Shown here piece after piece: positions 1-9,495 of a DNA stretch of 64,000 bases. The DNA is from Limnohabitans parvus II-B4 (lineage in GTDB: Bacteria > Pseudomonadota > Gammaproteobacteria > Burkholderiales > Burkholderiaceae_C): positions 124,001 to 188,000 of the forward strand of contig NZ_NESN01000004.1 in the NCBI RefSeq assembly GCF_003063455.1, in the 5' to 3' direction. Numbering within the stretch: position 1 is the stretch's first letter; each line of letters starts with the position of its first letter. The position numbers were made by a program, and so were the translations under genes. The notes below the pieces were generated by a model. That model searched no databases. It was not told where the DNA came from and was given only the letters and a program-made list of their open reading frames with translations.

Positions 1-4
1 CTGA

Positions 5-3000
5 TCAGGCCCGTCGCAGATCCAATGTGTACGGAAACTCTGCGCTGGCATGCAAGCCGGCGTTGGGGCCGAGCGCTGCCAGGTTGCGCATCGTGCCCGG
101 GGTGTGTCCCATGCGGAAGAAACGCGCCAGGCGGCGGCTTTCGGCCTCGTAGGCATTGACCGGAAAGGTGTCGTAGTTGCGTCCGCCCGGGTGCACCACA
201 TGGTATTGGCAGCCGCCGAGAGAGCGCTTCATCCACGTGTCCACCAGGTCCACCGTCAGTGGCGCGTGCACACCGATGCTGGGGTGCAGCGACGAGGGCG
301 GGTTCCAGGCCTTGTATCGCACGCTGGCCACGTATTCACCCACCACGCCCGTGGGCTGCAGGGGCAGGGCTTTGCCGTTGACGGTGACGCAATGGCGTGA
401 AGGGTTCATGCCCGTCACATGCACCTCAATGCGCTCCAGCGACGAATCCACATAACGGGCGGTGCCGCCCGCCGAGCTTTCTTCGCCCATGACGTGCCAA
501 GGCTCCAGCGCATTGCGCAGGGTGAGCACGGCGCCATCGACCCTGATTTGGCCGACCAGCGGGAAGCGGAACTCGAAATGCGGTGCAAACCAGGCGGGAT
601 CGAAATGGCAACCCGCGTCGCCCAGTTCCGTGAGCACGTCGTCAAAGTCTTTGTGAATCCAGTGCGGCAGCATGAAGCGGTCGTGCAGCTCGGTGCCCCA
701 GCGGGTCACGGGGGCGGCATAGGGCTCGTCCCAGAATCGGGCCACCAGCGCCCGCAGCAGCAGCTGCTGCACGATGCTCATGCGGGCGTGTGGCGGCATC
801 TCGAAGGCCCGCAGCTCCAGCAGGCCCAAGCGGCCCGTGCTGCTGTCGGGCGAGTACATCTTGTCGATGCAAAACTCGCTGCGGTGCGTGTTGCCGGTCA
901 CGTCCACCAGGATGTTGCGCAGGGTGCGATCGACGACCCACGGGGCCATGTCGGTGCCGAATTTTTGCCGGTTTTTCACGATCTCGCGCAGGGCGATTTC
1001 CAGCTCATAGACCTGGTCGTTGCGGGCTTCGTCCACGCGCGGGGCCTGGCTGGTCGGTCCGATGAACATGCCGCTGAACAAATAGCTCAAGCTGGGGTGG
1101 TTGTGCCAGTAAAGGATCAGGCTGGCCAGCAATTCGGGTCGGCGTAAAAACGGGCTGTCTGCCGGGGTGGCCCCGCCCATGACCATGTGGTTGCCGCCGC
1201 CCGTGCCCGTGTGGCGGCCGTCGGTCATGAACTTTTCGGCCGACAGGCGCGTCTCGAAAGCGGCTTTGTACAAAAACTCCGTGTGTTCGACCAACTCTTT
1301 CCAGTTGTGGGCCGGGTGGATGTTGACCTCGATCACGCCGGGGTCGGGTGTGACCTGCAGCAGTTTCAGGCGCGGGTCGCGTGGCGGCGGGTAGCCTTCC
1401 ATGACGATTTTCATGCCCAGCGTTCTGGCCGTGGCTTCGACGGCACTCACCAGCGCCAGGTAGTCTTCCAGCCGGGCCAGAGGCGGCATGAAGACGTACA
1501 ACACGCCAGATTTTTCACCTTGCTGTTGCGCCTCGGCCTCGACCTTGGGGCCGTTGGCACGGCGCGGGTCGCGCACTTCCACACACAGGGCGGTGCGCAC
1601 CACAGAGGCGTCGGACTCGAACTTGGCTGCCGGACTTGCTGGAGCCGTTGCCTTTTGGACGTGGCGCGGCTGCAGGGTGATCGGGGCGGCCGCTGGCAAG
1701 GCGCTGCGGGGCGAAAACGGATCTTGCTCGATCATGTGCCAGCGGTCGGTCGGTGCTGCCCACGGCAAGGAGTCGAGTGGCAAGCGCCAGCCCATGGGGG
1801 AGTCGCCGGGCATGAGGTACATGCGCTCGTCGCGCAGGAACCAGCGGCCGGTTTGCCAAGGTGCCCCGCTCAGATTGGGGGTCTTTGACGAGGTGGCTTG
1901 CTCAACGGCTGGTTCAGCAGCTGGTTCAAAAGGCTGCAGCGGCAGCACATAACCCACAGGCTGGTCCAGCCCTTGGCTGAAGATGCGACGCAAACGGATG
2001 CGCTCCATCTCGTCGTCCAGTTTGGCGTCAAACGGGTCGACGTTCACGGGCAGGCGGCGTTCGCGCCACAGGTAATACCAGGTGTCCTCAAACCCGGGCA
2101 GCACGGTGTCGCCGGGCAGGCCCAGCTGCTCGGTCAGCCCTTGCATGAAGCGCTGGGCATCGGCGCTGGTGTACTGGCTGGGTTCGCGTTCGTCGGCAAA
2201 CACGGCCGGGTCTTGCCAGCAGGGCGTGCCGTCGGCGCGCCAGTAAATGGACAGCGCCCAGCGCGGCAGCTGCTCGCCCGGGTACCACTTGCCCTGGCCA
2301 AAATGCAAGAAACCGCCCTGGCCGTATTGCTGGCGCAGCTTGTGCACCAGCTCAGTGGCCAAACCGCGTTTGGTGGGGCCCAAAGCGTCGGTGTTCCATT
2401 CCGCGCCGTCACGGTCGTGGGTGGACACAAAGGTGGGCTCGCCGCCCATGGTCAGGCGCACGTCTTGCGCTACCAATTGCGCGTCCACCTGGTCGCCCAG
2501 GGTCAGCACATCGGCCCATTGTTCTTCGCTGTAGGGCTTGGTCACGCGGGGTGATTCGTGGATGCGCGTGACGCTCATCTCATGGTGAAACTCGACCTCG
2601 GCTTTGTCCATCACGCCTTCAATGGGGGCGGCCGCAGAGGGCTGTGGTGTGCAGGCCAGCGGAATGTGGCCTTCGCCCGCCAGCAGGCCCGAAGTCGGGT
2701 CCAAGCCCACCCAGCCTGCGCCGGGCAAATACACCTCGCACCAGGCGTGCAGGTCGGTGAAGTCGACTTCGGTGCCGCTCGGGCCGTCGAGCGATTTCAC
2801 GTCCGGGGCCAGCTGGATCAGGTAACCCGAGACAAAGCGGGCCGCGATGTTCATGTGGCGAAACAGCTGCACCAGCAACCAAGCCGTGTCGCGGCACGAG
2901 CCGCTTTTCAGGGTCAGGGTTTCCTCGGCCGTTTGCACGCCCGGCTCCATGCGGATGGTGTAACGGATGTCCTGGTGCAAGCGTTGGTTGATCTGCACCA

Positions 3001-3433
3001 AAAAGTCGATGGTGCGCTGGCGCTTGCGGTCCATGCTGGCCAGGTATTTTTTGAACAGCGGGGTCTTGTTGTCTTTGTCCAGATAGGACTGCAGTTCTTC
3101 CTTGACGGTGTCCGAGTACTTGAAAGGCACTTCCTCGGCCGAGGGTTCCAGAAAGAAGTCAAACGGGTTGAACACGGCCATCTCGGTGACCACGTCGACC
3201 GTGACTTTGAAGGCCGTCGTCATTTTGGGGAACACCAGCCGCGCCTGGTAATTGGCAAAGGCGTCTTGCTGCCAGTTGATGAAATGCTCTTCGGGCTCGA
3301 CCTTGAGGCTGTACGACAGGATGCGGCTGCGGCTGTGCGGGGCAGGGCGCAAGCGGATGACTTGCGGGCCGAGCTGCACGGGGCGGTCGTATTCGTAATG
3401 GGTAACGTGGTGCAGGGCAACGTGTATCGACAT
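5..3433 (-). CDS. Transglutaminase-like / DUF2126 protein of a predicted peptide-amide ligase system
   Basis: Protein of 1142 residues. I place the start at 3433 (MSIHVALHHVTHYEYDRP), where the family's bacterial transglutaminase N-domain begins; the 33 residues upstream are Cys-rich and unlike the family. The N-domain covers about residues 1-100. The transglutaminase core follows, with Cys180 in KSGSCRD, His229 in DLHAWCEVYL and Asp245 in WVGLDPTSG, an intact Cys-His-Asp triad. From about residue 350 onward it is DUF2126, including RLTMGGEPTF. Such proteins occur with circularly permuted ATP-grasp and alpha-E proteins (6699-9269 here) in clusters predicted to make or cleave peptide amide bonds; the substrate is unknown. 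It is divergent from comEC, which separates it from its partners. No signal peptide is visible, so a cytoplasmic location is inferred. Confidence 0.93.
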   Translation of the reverse strand: MSIHVALHHVTHYEYDRPVQLGPQVIRLRPAPHSRSRILSYSLKVEPEEHFINWQQDAFANYQARLVFPKMTTAFKVTVDVVTEMAVFNPFDFFLEPSAEEVPFKYSDTVKEELQSYLDKDNKTPLFKKYLASMDRKRQRTIDFLVQINQRLHQDIRYTIRMEPGVQTAEETLTLKSGSCRDTAWLLVQLFRHMNIAARFVSGYLIQLAPDVKSLDGPSGTEVDFTDLHAWCEVYLPGAGWVGLDPTSGLLAGEGHIPLACTPQPSAAAPIEGVMDKAEVEFHHEMSVTRIHESPRVTKPYSEEQWADVLTLGDQVDAQLVAQDVRLTMGGEPTFVSTHDRDGAEWNTDALGPTKRGLATELVHKLRQQYGQGGFLHFGQGKWYPGEQLPRWALSIYWRADGTPCWQDPAVFADEREPSQYTSADAQRFMQGLTEQLGLPGDTVLPGFEDTWYYLWRERRLPVNVDPFDAKLDDEMERIRLRRIFSQGLDQPVGYVLPLQPFEPAAEPAVEQATSSKTPNLSGAPWQTGRWFLRDERMYLMPGDSPMGWRLPLDSLPWAAPTDRWHMIEQDPFSPRSALPAAAPITLQPRHVQKATAPASPAAKFESDASVVRTALCVEVRDPRRANGPKVEAEAQQQGEKSGVLYVFMPPLARLEDYLALVSAVEATARTLGMKIVMEGYPPPRDPRLKLLQVTPDPGVIEVNIHPAHNWKELVEHTEFLYKAAFETRLSAEKFMTDGRHTGTGGGNHMVMGGATPADSPFLRRPELLASLILYWHNHPSLSYLFSGMFIGPTSQAPRVDEARNDQVYELEIALREIVKNRQKFGTDMAPWVVDRTLRNILVDVTGNTHRSEFCIDKMYSPDSSTGRLGLLELRAFEMPPHARMSIVQQLLLRALVARFWDEPYAAPVTRWGTELHDRFMLPHWIHKDFDDVLTELGDAGCHFDPAWFAPHFEFRFPLVGQIRVDGAVLTLRNALEPWHVMGEESSAGGTARYVDSSLERIEVHVTGMNPSRHCVTVNGKALPLQPTGVVGEYVASVRYKAWNPPSSLHPSIGVHAPLTVDLVDTWMKRSLGGCQYHVVHPGGRNYDTFPVNAYEAESRRLARFFRMGHTPGTMRNLAALGPNAGLHASAEFPYTLDLRRA

Positions 3434-3630
3434 ATCTCGTTCAGCGCAACAGGGGCTGCACGCATGACAAATGCAGCTTGGGCGGTTACAACTAGCAAGA
3501 CACGCGCCAGGAATCTGGACAAGACAGGGCAAAGACCCACCGATGACTCACCCAGCCAAATCAGGGAGGCTGCCATGAAGCGAAAGTGCATGCAGGGGGC
3601 CTGCGGGTCGACTGTCCGGCAGGCTTGGCC

Positions 3631-6228
3631 ATGTGGTCACTGAAGTGGGGCCATGGTTTGGGTCTGGCTTTGCTGGCTTGGTGCGCTGGTGTGGCCGTTC
3701 AACTGCAACAAGAGGTGCTTTGGCCTGTCTGGGGCTATGCCGCAGGGCTGTGCCTGGCTTGGGGTGCTGGCCTGGTCTTGCGCCGTTTGGCCTTGTCTGT
3801 GGGTTGGCGTGCCGTGGTCCTGTGCCTGGTTTGGGGGTCTGCGTCCTTTGCTGTGACCGGCTTGCACGCCTTGTCCCGCTCGCACAGCATCGACCCTGCG
3901 CTGGAGGGCCAGGACCTGGATGTGGTGGGGGTGGTCCAGGCCATGCCGCAACGCCAGGACTTGGGGTGGCGCTTTCGCTTTCAAATCGAGCAAGCTTGGC
4001 AAGTCGACAAAACGGGCATGGCCCGAAGCGTGGATCTTCCGGCATCGTTGCCTTCGCAGGTGTATCTGGGCTGGTATGGCCAGGAGGGCACAGACGACAG
4101 TGGTTGGAACACTTCGGCCTTGCCCGAGCCGGTGAAGGCGGGTGAGCGCTGGCGCTTGCGGGTGCGCCTGAAAGCGCCGCACGGCAACCTGAACCCTCGG
4201 GGGTTTGACTACGAGTTGTGGTTGTGGGAGCAGGGCATTCGCGCCACTGGCTATGTGCGCACGGGGGGCAAAGACCCGGCCCCGCTGCGGCTGGCCGCCA
4301 CTTGGGCGCACCCGATCGAGGGCTGGCGTCAGGCCGTGCGTGACCGTTTGCTGACGCATGTGTCATCGACCACTTTGCCGTGGACCGGGGCTGCTCAGTC
4401 AGCCCCGTTGGCGGGCGTTTTGGCGGCATTGGTCACGGGTGATCAGGCGGCCATTGACCGTGCCGATTGGGATGTCTTCCGGGCCACGGGGGTGGCGCAC
4501 TTGATGAGCATTTCCGGGCTGCATGTGACCATGTTCGCCTGGCTGGCTTCGGCAGGCTTGGCTTGGGTGTGGCGCAAGTCGGCCTTGTGGGGTTTTGCGG
4601 GGGCTTTGCGGTGGCCAGCGGTCCATGTGGGGGCGCTGGCAGGCTTGGTGTTGGCAGGGTTTTATGCCTTGTTCAGCGGCTGGGGCGTGCCAGCACAACG
4701 CACGCTGTGGATGCTGGGGGTGGTGGCCTTGCTCAAAATGTCGTCTCGTCAATGGCATGGATCGCTCATTTGGCTGTTGGCGGGTGCGGTGGTGTTGGGG
4801 CTGGATCCTTGGGCTTTGTTGCAGCCGGGCTTTTGGTTGAGCTTTGTGGCGGTAGGGGTGTTGATGGCGTCTGGCCAGCACCGTGCGCAGGATCGGGTGA
4901 TGCCAGCGGAACTTGTTGAACGCGATGCGCGGCAAGGCCGCACCGAGTTGGTGCTGAATGCTGGAAGGCACCGATGGGGTGCGCTTCTGCCCCCTGTTTG
5001 GGGAATGGCTTTGCTGCGCGGGGCTTGGGGCTTGCTGCGTGAGCAGGCCGCGATCACCTGGGCTTTGGCCCCGCTGACCTTGCTGTTTTTTGGCCAGGTG
5101 TCTTTGGTGGGCTTGTTGGCCAATTTGCTGGCGATTCCCTGGGTGACTCTGGTGGTCACCCCGCTGGCCATGCTGGGGGTGGTTTGGTCGGGCGCATGGG
5201 TGCTGGCGGCTTGGGCGCTGCAGCCTTTGGTGGGCTGGTTGGGGTGGCTCGCAGCCTGGCCGATGGCCAGCGTGTCCACGGCCACACCACCCTGGACTTT
5301 GGCCATGCTGGCGCTGCTTGGGGTTGTGGGCCTGGTGCTCAAGCTGCCGCTGTCCTGGAAGCTCCTGTGCCTGCCGCTTTTATGGCCTGCGCTGTTTTGG
5401 GTGCATCCGCGTCCGGCGGCCCCTGCGTTTGAACTGTTGGCCGCCGATGTGGGGCAGGGCAACGCCGTGTTGGTGCGCACTGCCACGCACAGTTTGTTGT
5501 ACGACACCGGCCCCCGCTATTCGGCCGAAAGCGATGCCGGCCACCGTGTGCTGGTGCCCCTGTTGGCGCAAATGGGCGAACGGTTGGATGTGTTGATGCT
5601 CAGCCACCGCGACAGTGACCACACAGGCGGTGCAGCGGCCGTGTTGGCCATGCAGCCCCAAGCGCGTTTGTGGTCATCGCTGGAGGACGAGCACCCCTTG
5701 CATGCGATGCGCCCGGGCTGGACGCGTTGTCAAACCAGGCAATCTTGGGTGTGGGACGGCGTGCTGTTCGAGGTGCTGCACCCGCCAGCCATCACGGCCG
5801 TGCAGGTGGGTGGGGCGGCCCCCAAACACCCCAAACCCAACGAGGTCAGCTGCGTCTTGCGCATCAGCAGCGGTCAGGCCTCGGCCCTGCTGACCGGTGA
5901 CATTGAAGCTGCGCAGGAGTCGGCTTTGGTGCAGGCGGGCGTAGCGCCTGTCGATGTGCTGTTGGTGCCACACCATGGCAGCAAGACCTCTTCCAGCCTG
6001 CCCTTTTTGCAGGACTTGCAACCCCGGCTGGCGCTGGTGCAAGCCGGCTACCGCAACCGCTATGGGCACCCGGCAGAACCTGTCCTCGCTCGCTACCGCA
6101 CTCAGGGCATTGCGCTGGTGGAATCCGCCCGTTGCGGTGCCGCCAGCTGGCGCAGTGATGTGCCTGGGCAGGTGCAGTGTGAACGGGCACTGTCCAAGCG
6201 CTATTGGCACCACGTCATTGCGCCCTGA
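3631..6228 (+). CDS. comEC: ComEC/Rec2 family DNA-uptake channel protein
   Basis: Polytopic inner-membrane protein of 865 residues that moves single-stranded transforming DNA into the cytoplasm. An N-terminal hydrophobic segment and DUF4131-like region come first, then the competence core with the family signature LMSISGLHVTM, a multi-helix membrane domain, and a C-terminal metallo-beta-lactamase-like domain (LAADVGQGNAVLV, SHRDSDHTGG, HHGSKTSSS). The ATG at 3631 opens directly with a hydrophobic stretch; an upstream in-frame GTG at 3586 gives a 15-residue extension without family character. Full length for the family. It shares a roughly 200-bp divergent promoter region with the DUF2126 gene and ends beside repeat arrays. 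No other competence gene is in the window. Confidence 0.95.
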   Translation: MWSLKWGHGLGLALLAWCAGVAVQLQQEVLWPVWGYAAGLCLAWGAGLVLRRLALSVGWRAVVLCLVWGSASFAVTGLHALSRSHSIDPALEGQDLDVVGVVQAMPQRQDLGWRFRFQIEQAWQVDKTGMARSVDLPASLPSQVYLGWYGQEGTDDSGWNTSALPEPVKAGERWRLRVRLKAPHGNLNPRGFDYELWLWEQGIRATGYVRTGGKDPAPLRLAATWAHPIEGWRQAVRDRLLTHVSSTTLPWTGAAQSAPLAGVLAALVTGDQAAIDRADWDVFRATGVAHLMSISGLHVTMFAWLASAGLAWVWRKSALWGFAGALRWPAVHVGALAGLVLAGFYALFSGWGVPAQRTLWMLGVVALLKMSSRQWHGSLIWLLAGAVVLGLDPWALLQPGFWLSFVAVGVLMASGQHRAQDRVMPAELVERDARQGRTELVLNAGRHRWGALLPPVWGMALLRGAWGLLREQAAITWALAPLTLLFFGQVSLVGLLANLLAIPWVTLVVTPLAMLGVVWSGAWVLAAWALQPLVGWLGWLAAWPMASVSTATPPWTLAMLALLGVVGLVLKLPLSWKLLCLPLLWPALFWVHPRPAAPAFELLAADVGQGNAVLVRTATHSLLYDTGPRYSAESDAGHRVLVPLLAQMGERLDVLMLSHRDSDHTGGAAAVLAMQPQARLWSSLEDEHPLHAMRPGWTRCQTRQSWVWDGVLFEVLHPPAITAVQVGGAAPKHPKPNEVSCVLRISSGQASALLTGDIEAAQESALVQAGVAPVDVLLVPHHGSKTSSSLPFLQDLQPRLALVQAGYRNRYGHPAEPVLARYRTQGIALVESARCGAASWRSDVPGQVQCERALSKRYWHHVIAP

Positions 6229-6234
6229 TGCGGT

Positions 6235-6376
6235 GGTCATACCCGGCGCTCATGTCATACCCGGCGCTCATGTCATTCCAGCGCTCATGTCATACCCGTT
6301 TCTTTTGTCATACCCGGCTTGACCGGGTATCCATCAGCGTCGAAGGCATGGACCCCCGATCAGGTCGGGGGTGACA
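6235..6376 (+). repeat. Double-hairpin repeat element, copy 1, with left-end array
   Basis: The core at 6306-6376 begins TGTCA, has hairpin 1 ATACCCGG-cttga-CCGGGTAT, a linker ending GAAGGCATGG, hairpin 2 ACCCCCGA-tcagg-TCGGGGGT, and ends TGACA. Upstream, the left terminus recurs at 6235, 6253, 6271 and 6288 before the core at 6306 (period 17-18 bp). It lies immediately after the comEC stop codon. Confidence 0.85.
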
Positions 6377-6407
6377 GCGTTTGGGTCATCGCCAGTGCCC
6401 GTGTTCA

Positions 6408-6605
6408 TGTCATTCCAGCGCTCATGTCATGCCCGGCGCTTTTGTCATACCCAGCGCTTTTGTCATACCCGGCTTGACCGGGTATCCATCAGCATCGAAG
6501 GCATGGACCTCCGATCAGGTCGGGGGTGACAGTGTTTGTTGGACGTGACAAGTCTGCTCGACACGGCAAGTCTGCTGGACGTGACAAGTCTGTTTGGGGG
6601 TAACA
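6408..6605 (+). repeat. Double-hairpin repeat element, copy 2, with arrays on both sides
   Basis: The core is at 6461-6531. TGTCA-type left ends occur at 6408, 6425 and 6443 (17-18 bp apart). TGACA-type right ends occur at 6527, 6546, 6564 (degenerate), 6582 and 6601 (18-19 bp apart). With copy 1 this fills the whole 470-bp gap between comEC and the ATP-grasp gene; beyond the repeats only a short leader remains before 6699. Confidence 0.82.
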
Positions 6606-6698
6606 GATCTGTTGAGCGCAATGCGGATCGGTGGATTTGACCCGAATCAATCGCGGCGGGTACGCATCTTGCTAACTTGTCCTCAGGAGTAACGAGCC

Positions 6699-8150
6699 AT
6701 GCGCCAATTCGATGAAATGTACAGCCGCTTGCCTGCCGCAGGCGATGCCGGAGAAGTCAGAGACCATTACCTGGCCTATGCCCGCTGGTTGCAAGCGCAA
6801 GACAGCCAGACCATGGCTTCGCGCCGTGAAGAAGCCGAGATGATTTTTCGCCGTGTCGGCATCACCTTTGCCGTCTACGGAGACAAGGACGAAGACGGCT
6901 CCGGCACCGAGCGCCTGATCCCGTTTGACCTGATACCCCGCGTGATCGCCGCCCAAGAGTGGAAAAGCATGGAGGCCGGTCTGGTGCAGCGCGTCACCGC
7001 CCTCAACCGCTTTATCCACGACGTCTACCACGACCAAGAGATCCTGAAGGCGGGTGTGATACCGCGCGAGCAAATCGAGGGCAATGCCCAGTTTCGCCCC
7101 GAGATGGTGGGGGTGGATGTGCCCAACAACATCTATTCACACATCAGCGGCATCGACATCGTGCGTGCCCCCGACAGCGCGGGCAAGGGCGAGTACTACG
7201 TTCTTGAAGATAACCTGCGCGTGCCCAGCGGTGTGAGCTACATGCTCGAAGACCGCAAGATGATGATGCGGCTGTTCCCCGAGCTGTTCAGCCAACACCG
7301 CGTGGCCCCGGTGGCGCATTACCCTGATTTGCTGCTGGAGACCCTGCGCGCCAGCAGCCCCGCCACCACGGCCGAGCCCACGGTGGTGGTGCTCACGCCC
7401 GGCATGTACAACAGCGCCTACTTCGAGCACGCCTTTTTGGCGCAGCAAATGGGCGTGGAACTGGTGGAAGGGCAAGACCTGTTCGTCAAGGACAAGTTTG
7501 TCTACATGCGCACCACACGCGGCCCGCAGCGCGTGGATGTGATCTACCGCCGGGTGGACGATGACTTTTTGGACCCCAACGTGTTCCGCCCCACCTCCAC
7601 TTTGGGATGCGCGGGCCTGATGGACGCCTACAAGGCTGGCCATGTGGCCATTTGCAACGCGGTGGGCACAGGCGTGGCCGACGACAAGTCGATCTACCCC
7701 TATGTGCCCGACATGATCAAGTTTTATCTGGGCGAGACGCCGATCCTGAAAAACGTGCCGACTTATCAGTGCCGCAAGCCCGATGACCTGCAGTACACCC
7801 TGGCCAACCTGAAAGACCTGGTGGTCAAGGAAGTGCACGGCGCGGGCGGCTACGGCATGCTGGTGGGCCCGGCCTCGACCAAGGACGAAATCGAGCGTTT
7901 TCGCGGTGCCTTGCTGGCCAACCCCGAGGGCTACATTGCGCAGCCCACGCTGAGTTTGTCGAGCTGCCCCACCTATGTGGACAGCGGCATCGCGCCACGC
8001 CACATCGACCTGCGCCCCTTTGTGCTGAGCGGTCGCACCGTGCAGATGGTGCCCGGCGGCTTGACCCGTGTGGCGCTGAAAGAAGGCTCTTTGGTGGTGA
8101 ACTCGTCACAAGGCGGCGGCACCAAGGACACCTGGATATTGCAGGACTGA
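6699..8150 (+). CDS. Circularly permuted type 2 ATP-grasp protein (DUF404/DUF407 family)
   Basis: A 483-residue predicted ATP-dependent carboxylate-amine/peptide ligase. It is recognised by family-typical segments such as RPEMVGVDVP, YYVLEDNLRVPSGVSYMLE, VYMRTTRGPQRVDVIYRRVDDDFLDP, VKEVHGAGGYGMLVGP and HIDLRPFVLSG. These hold the Asp/Glu/Asn/Arg residues of the permuted ATP-grasp fold. The ATG at 6699 follows a CAGGAG ribosome-binding site. The next gene encodes the alpha-E protein that nearly always accompanies this family. Established: family and gene association. Inferred: that it makes an amide bond on a peptide or small molecule together with the DUF2126 protein at 5-3433. Confidence 0.93.
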   Translation: MRQFDEMYSRLPAAGDAGEVRDHYLAYARWLQAQDSQTMASRREEAEMIFRRVGITFAVYGDKDEDGSGTERLIPFDLIPRVIAAQEWKSMEAGLVQRVTALNRFIHDVYHDQEILKAGVIPREQIEGNAQFRPEMVGVDVPNNIYSHISGIDIVRAPDSAGKGEYYVLEDNLRVPSGVSYMLEDRKMMMRLFPELFSQHRVAPVAHYPDLLLETLRASSPATTAEPTVVVLTPGMYNSAYFEHAFLAQQMGVELVEGQDLFVKDKFVYMRTTRGPQRVDVIYRRVDDDFLDPNVFRPTSTLGCAGLMDAYKAGHVAICNAVGTGVADDKSIYPYVPDMIKFYLGETPILKNVPTYQCRKPDDLQYTLANLKDLVVKEVHGAGGYGMLVGPASTKDEIERFRGALLANPEGYIAQPTLSLSSCPTYVDSGIAPRHIDLRPFVLSGRTVQMVPGGLTRVALKEGSLVVNSSQGGGTKDTWILQD

Positions 8151-8159
8151 GGCGCACTT

Positions 8160-8275
8160 TGTCATACCCGCGCACGCGGGTATCCATCTGCGCAAACGTG
8201 ACAAAACCTGGACACCCGCCTGCGCGGGTGTGACAAACACTGAAAACATGGATGCCCGCCTTTGCAGGCATGACG
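8160..8275 (+). repeat. Double-hairpin repeat element, three-hairpin variant
   Basis: It lies between the ATP-grasp and alpha-E genes. TGTCA at 8160 is followed by hairpin ATACCCGC-gca-CGCGGGTAT, TGACA at 8199, hairpin ACACCCGC-ctg-CGCGGGTGT, TGACA at 8231, hairpin ATGCCCGC-cttt-GCAGGCAT, and TGACG at 8271. Arm bases differ from other copies but are mostly compensated on the opposite arm. Confidence 0.8.
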
Positions 8276-8291
8276 CACTAAGGAAAGAAAT

Positions 8292-9269
8292 ATGCTGAGC
8301 CGCACCGCTGATCACCTCTTCTGGATGTCCCGCTACATGGAGCGGGCCGAAAACACCGCCCGCATGCTCAATGTGAGTTACGAGACATCGCTCCTGCCCC
8401 AGTCTGCTGCCGCTGTCGAAGCCGGTTGGGAAGGCATCTTGTCCATCAGCGAGCTGTTGCCCGCCTATTTGGCGCTTTACAAGACGATCAACCCCCGCGA
8501 TGTCATGGCGTTCATGGTGAAAGACGCAGACAACCCGTCTTCCATCATCTCTTGCCTGCGAGCCGCCCGTGAAAATGCCCGTGCGGTGCGCGGCACGCTG
8601 ACCACCGAGGTCTGGGAGACGCAGAACCAGACCTGGCTCGAAGTCAACCGCATGCTCAAAAGTGGCGAGTTCGAGCGCGATCCGGGCCAGTTTTTTGAGT
8701 GGGTCAAGTTCCGCTCGCACCTGTCACGCGGCGTGACGGTGGGCACCATGCTGATGGACGAGTCGCTTTATTTCATGCGCATGGGCACGTTTTTGGAGCG
8801 GGCCGACAACACGGCGCGGCTGGTGGATGTGAAGTTCCACGCCATGCAAAACGACTTCTTCGGTGCCCCGCAATACGGCGCACCTGAGACCGAGAGTGCG
8901 CAGGAATACGACTTCTACCACTGGAGCGCGATTTTGCGCAGCGTCAGCGGTTTCGAGGTGTACCGCAAGGTGTACCGCGATGTGATCCGCCCCGAGCGTG
9001 TGGCCGAGTTGCTGATCTTGCGCCCGGACATGCCCCGCTCGCTGCACGCCAGCCTGAACGAGGTGCTGTCGAATTTGAAAATGGTCTCGCACGACCCCGA
9101 CAGCGACACTTTGCGCCACGCCGGGCGCTTGCGCTCGGAGCTGGCCTTTGGTCGCATCGACGAAATTCTGGCCACAGGCCTGCACGCTTACCTGACCCAG
9201 TTCCTGGAGCGTGTGAACGTGCTGGGCGGCCGCATCAGCCGTGAATTCTTGATGCCGCAAGCGGCCTGA
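8292..9269 (+). CDS. Alpha-E domain protein (DUF403)
   Basis: A 325-residue, all-alpha protein beginning MLSRTADHLFWMSRYMERAENTARML-type sequence, the hallmark of the alpha-E family, with the repeat-like FLERADNTARLVDVKFHAM near residue 175. The name reflects conserved Glu residues on helices (YMERAEN, FLERADN). It is the standard partner of the permuted ATP-grasp protein and was proposed to act with it in amide-bond chemistry; no biochemical role is established. The ATG follows AAGGAAAG. The repeat in the 141-bp spacer could form RNA hairpins in a shared transcript. Confidence 0.92.
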   Translation: MLSRTADHLFWMSRYMERAENTARMLNVSYETSLLPQSAAAVEAGWEGILSISELLPAYLALYKTINPRDVMAFMVKDADNPSSIISCLRAARENARAVRGTLTTEVWETQNQTWLEVNRMLKSGEFERDPGQFFEWVKFRSHLSRGVTVGTMLMDESLYFMRMGTFLERADNTARLVDVKFHAMQNDFFGAPQYGAPETESAQEYDFYHWSAILRSVSGFEVYRKVYRDVIRPERVAELLILRPDMPRSLHASLNEVLSNLKMVSHDPDSDTLRHAGRLRSELAFGRIDEILATGLHAYLTQFLERVNVLGGRISREFLMPQAA

Positions 9270-9274
9270 TTTTT

Positions 9275-9492
9275 TGTCATCCGCGCGAAGGCGCGGGTCC
9301 ATGACAGCCGAAGACATGGACCCCCGATCAAGTCGGGGGTGACAAATATGAAATCGGTGACAAATATGAAAACAGTGACAAATACGGCAGCAGTTGTGAA
9401 TATGGAAGCAATGGCCCCTTTGTTGTCATGCCCGCGAATGCGGGTATCCATGACAGCCGAAGGCATAGACCCCCAATCAAGTCGGGGTGACA
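9275..9492 (+). repeat. Double-hairpin repeat elements, two cores with an 18-bp right-end array
   Basis: Core A is at 9275-9344 and core B at 9424-9492. After core A the right end recurs as GTGACAAATATGAAA-like units with TGACA at 9340, 9358 and 9376, an exact 18-bp period. Core B stops 3 bp before the xth stop codon. The element fills the convergent gap between the alpha-E gene and xth. Confidence 0.83.
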
Positions 9493-9495
9493 AAA

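Noticed and set aside
3434..3532. 33-residue Cys-rich extension of the DUF2126 protein
   Set aside because: The family N-terminus begins at MSIHVALHHVTHYEY; the extension lies in the divergent promoter region.
6540..6605. Independent minisatellite
   Set aside because: The units are in phase with the right end (TGACA) of the adjacent double-hairpin core, so they are treated as part of that element.
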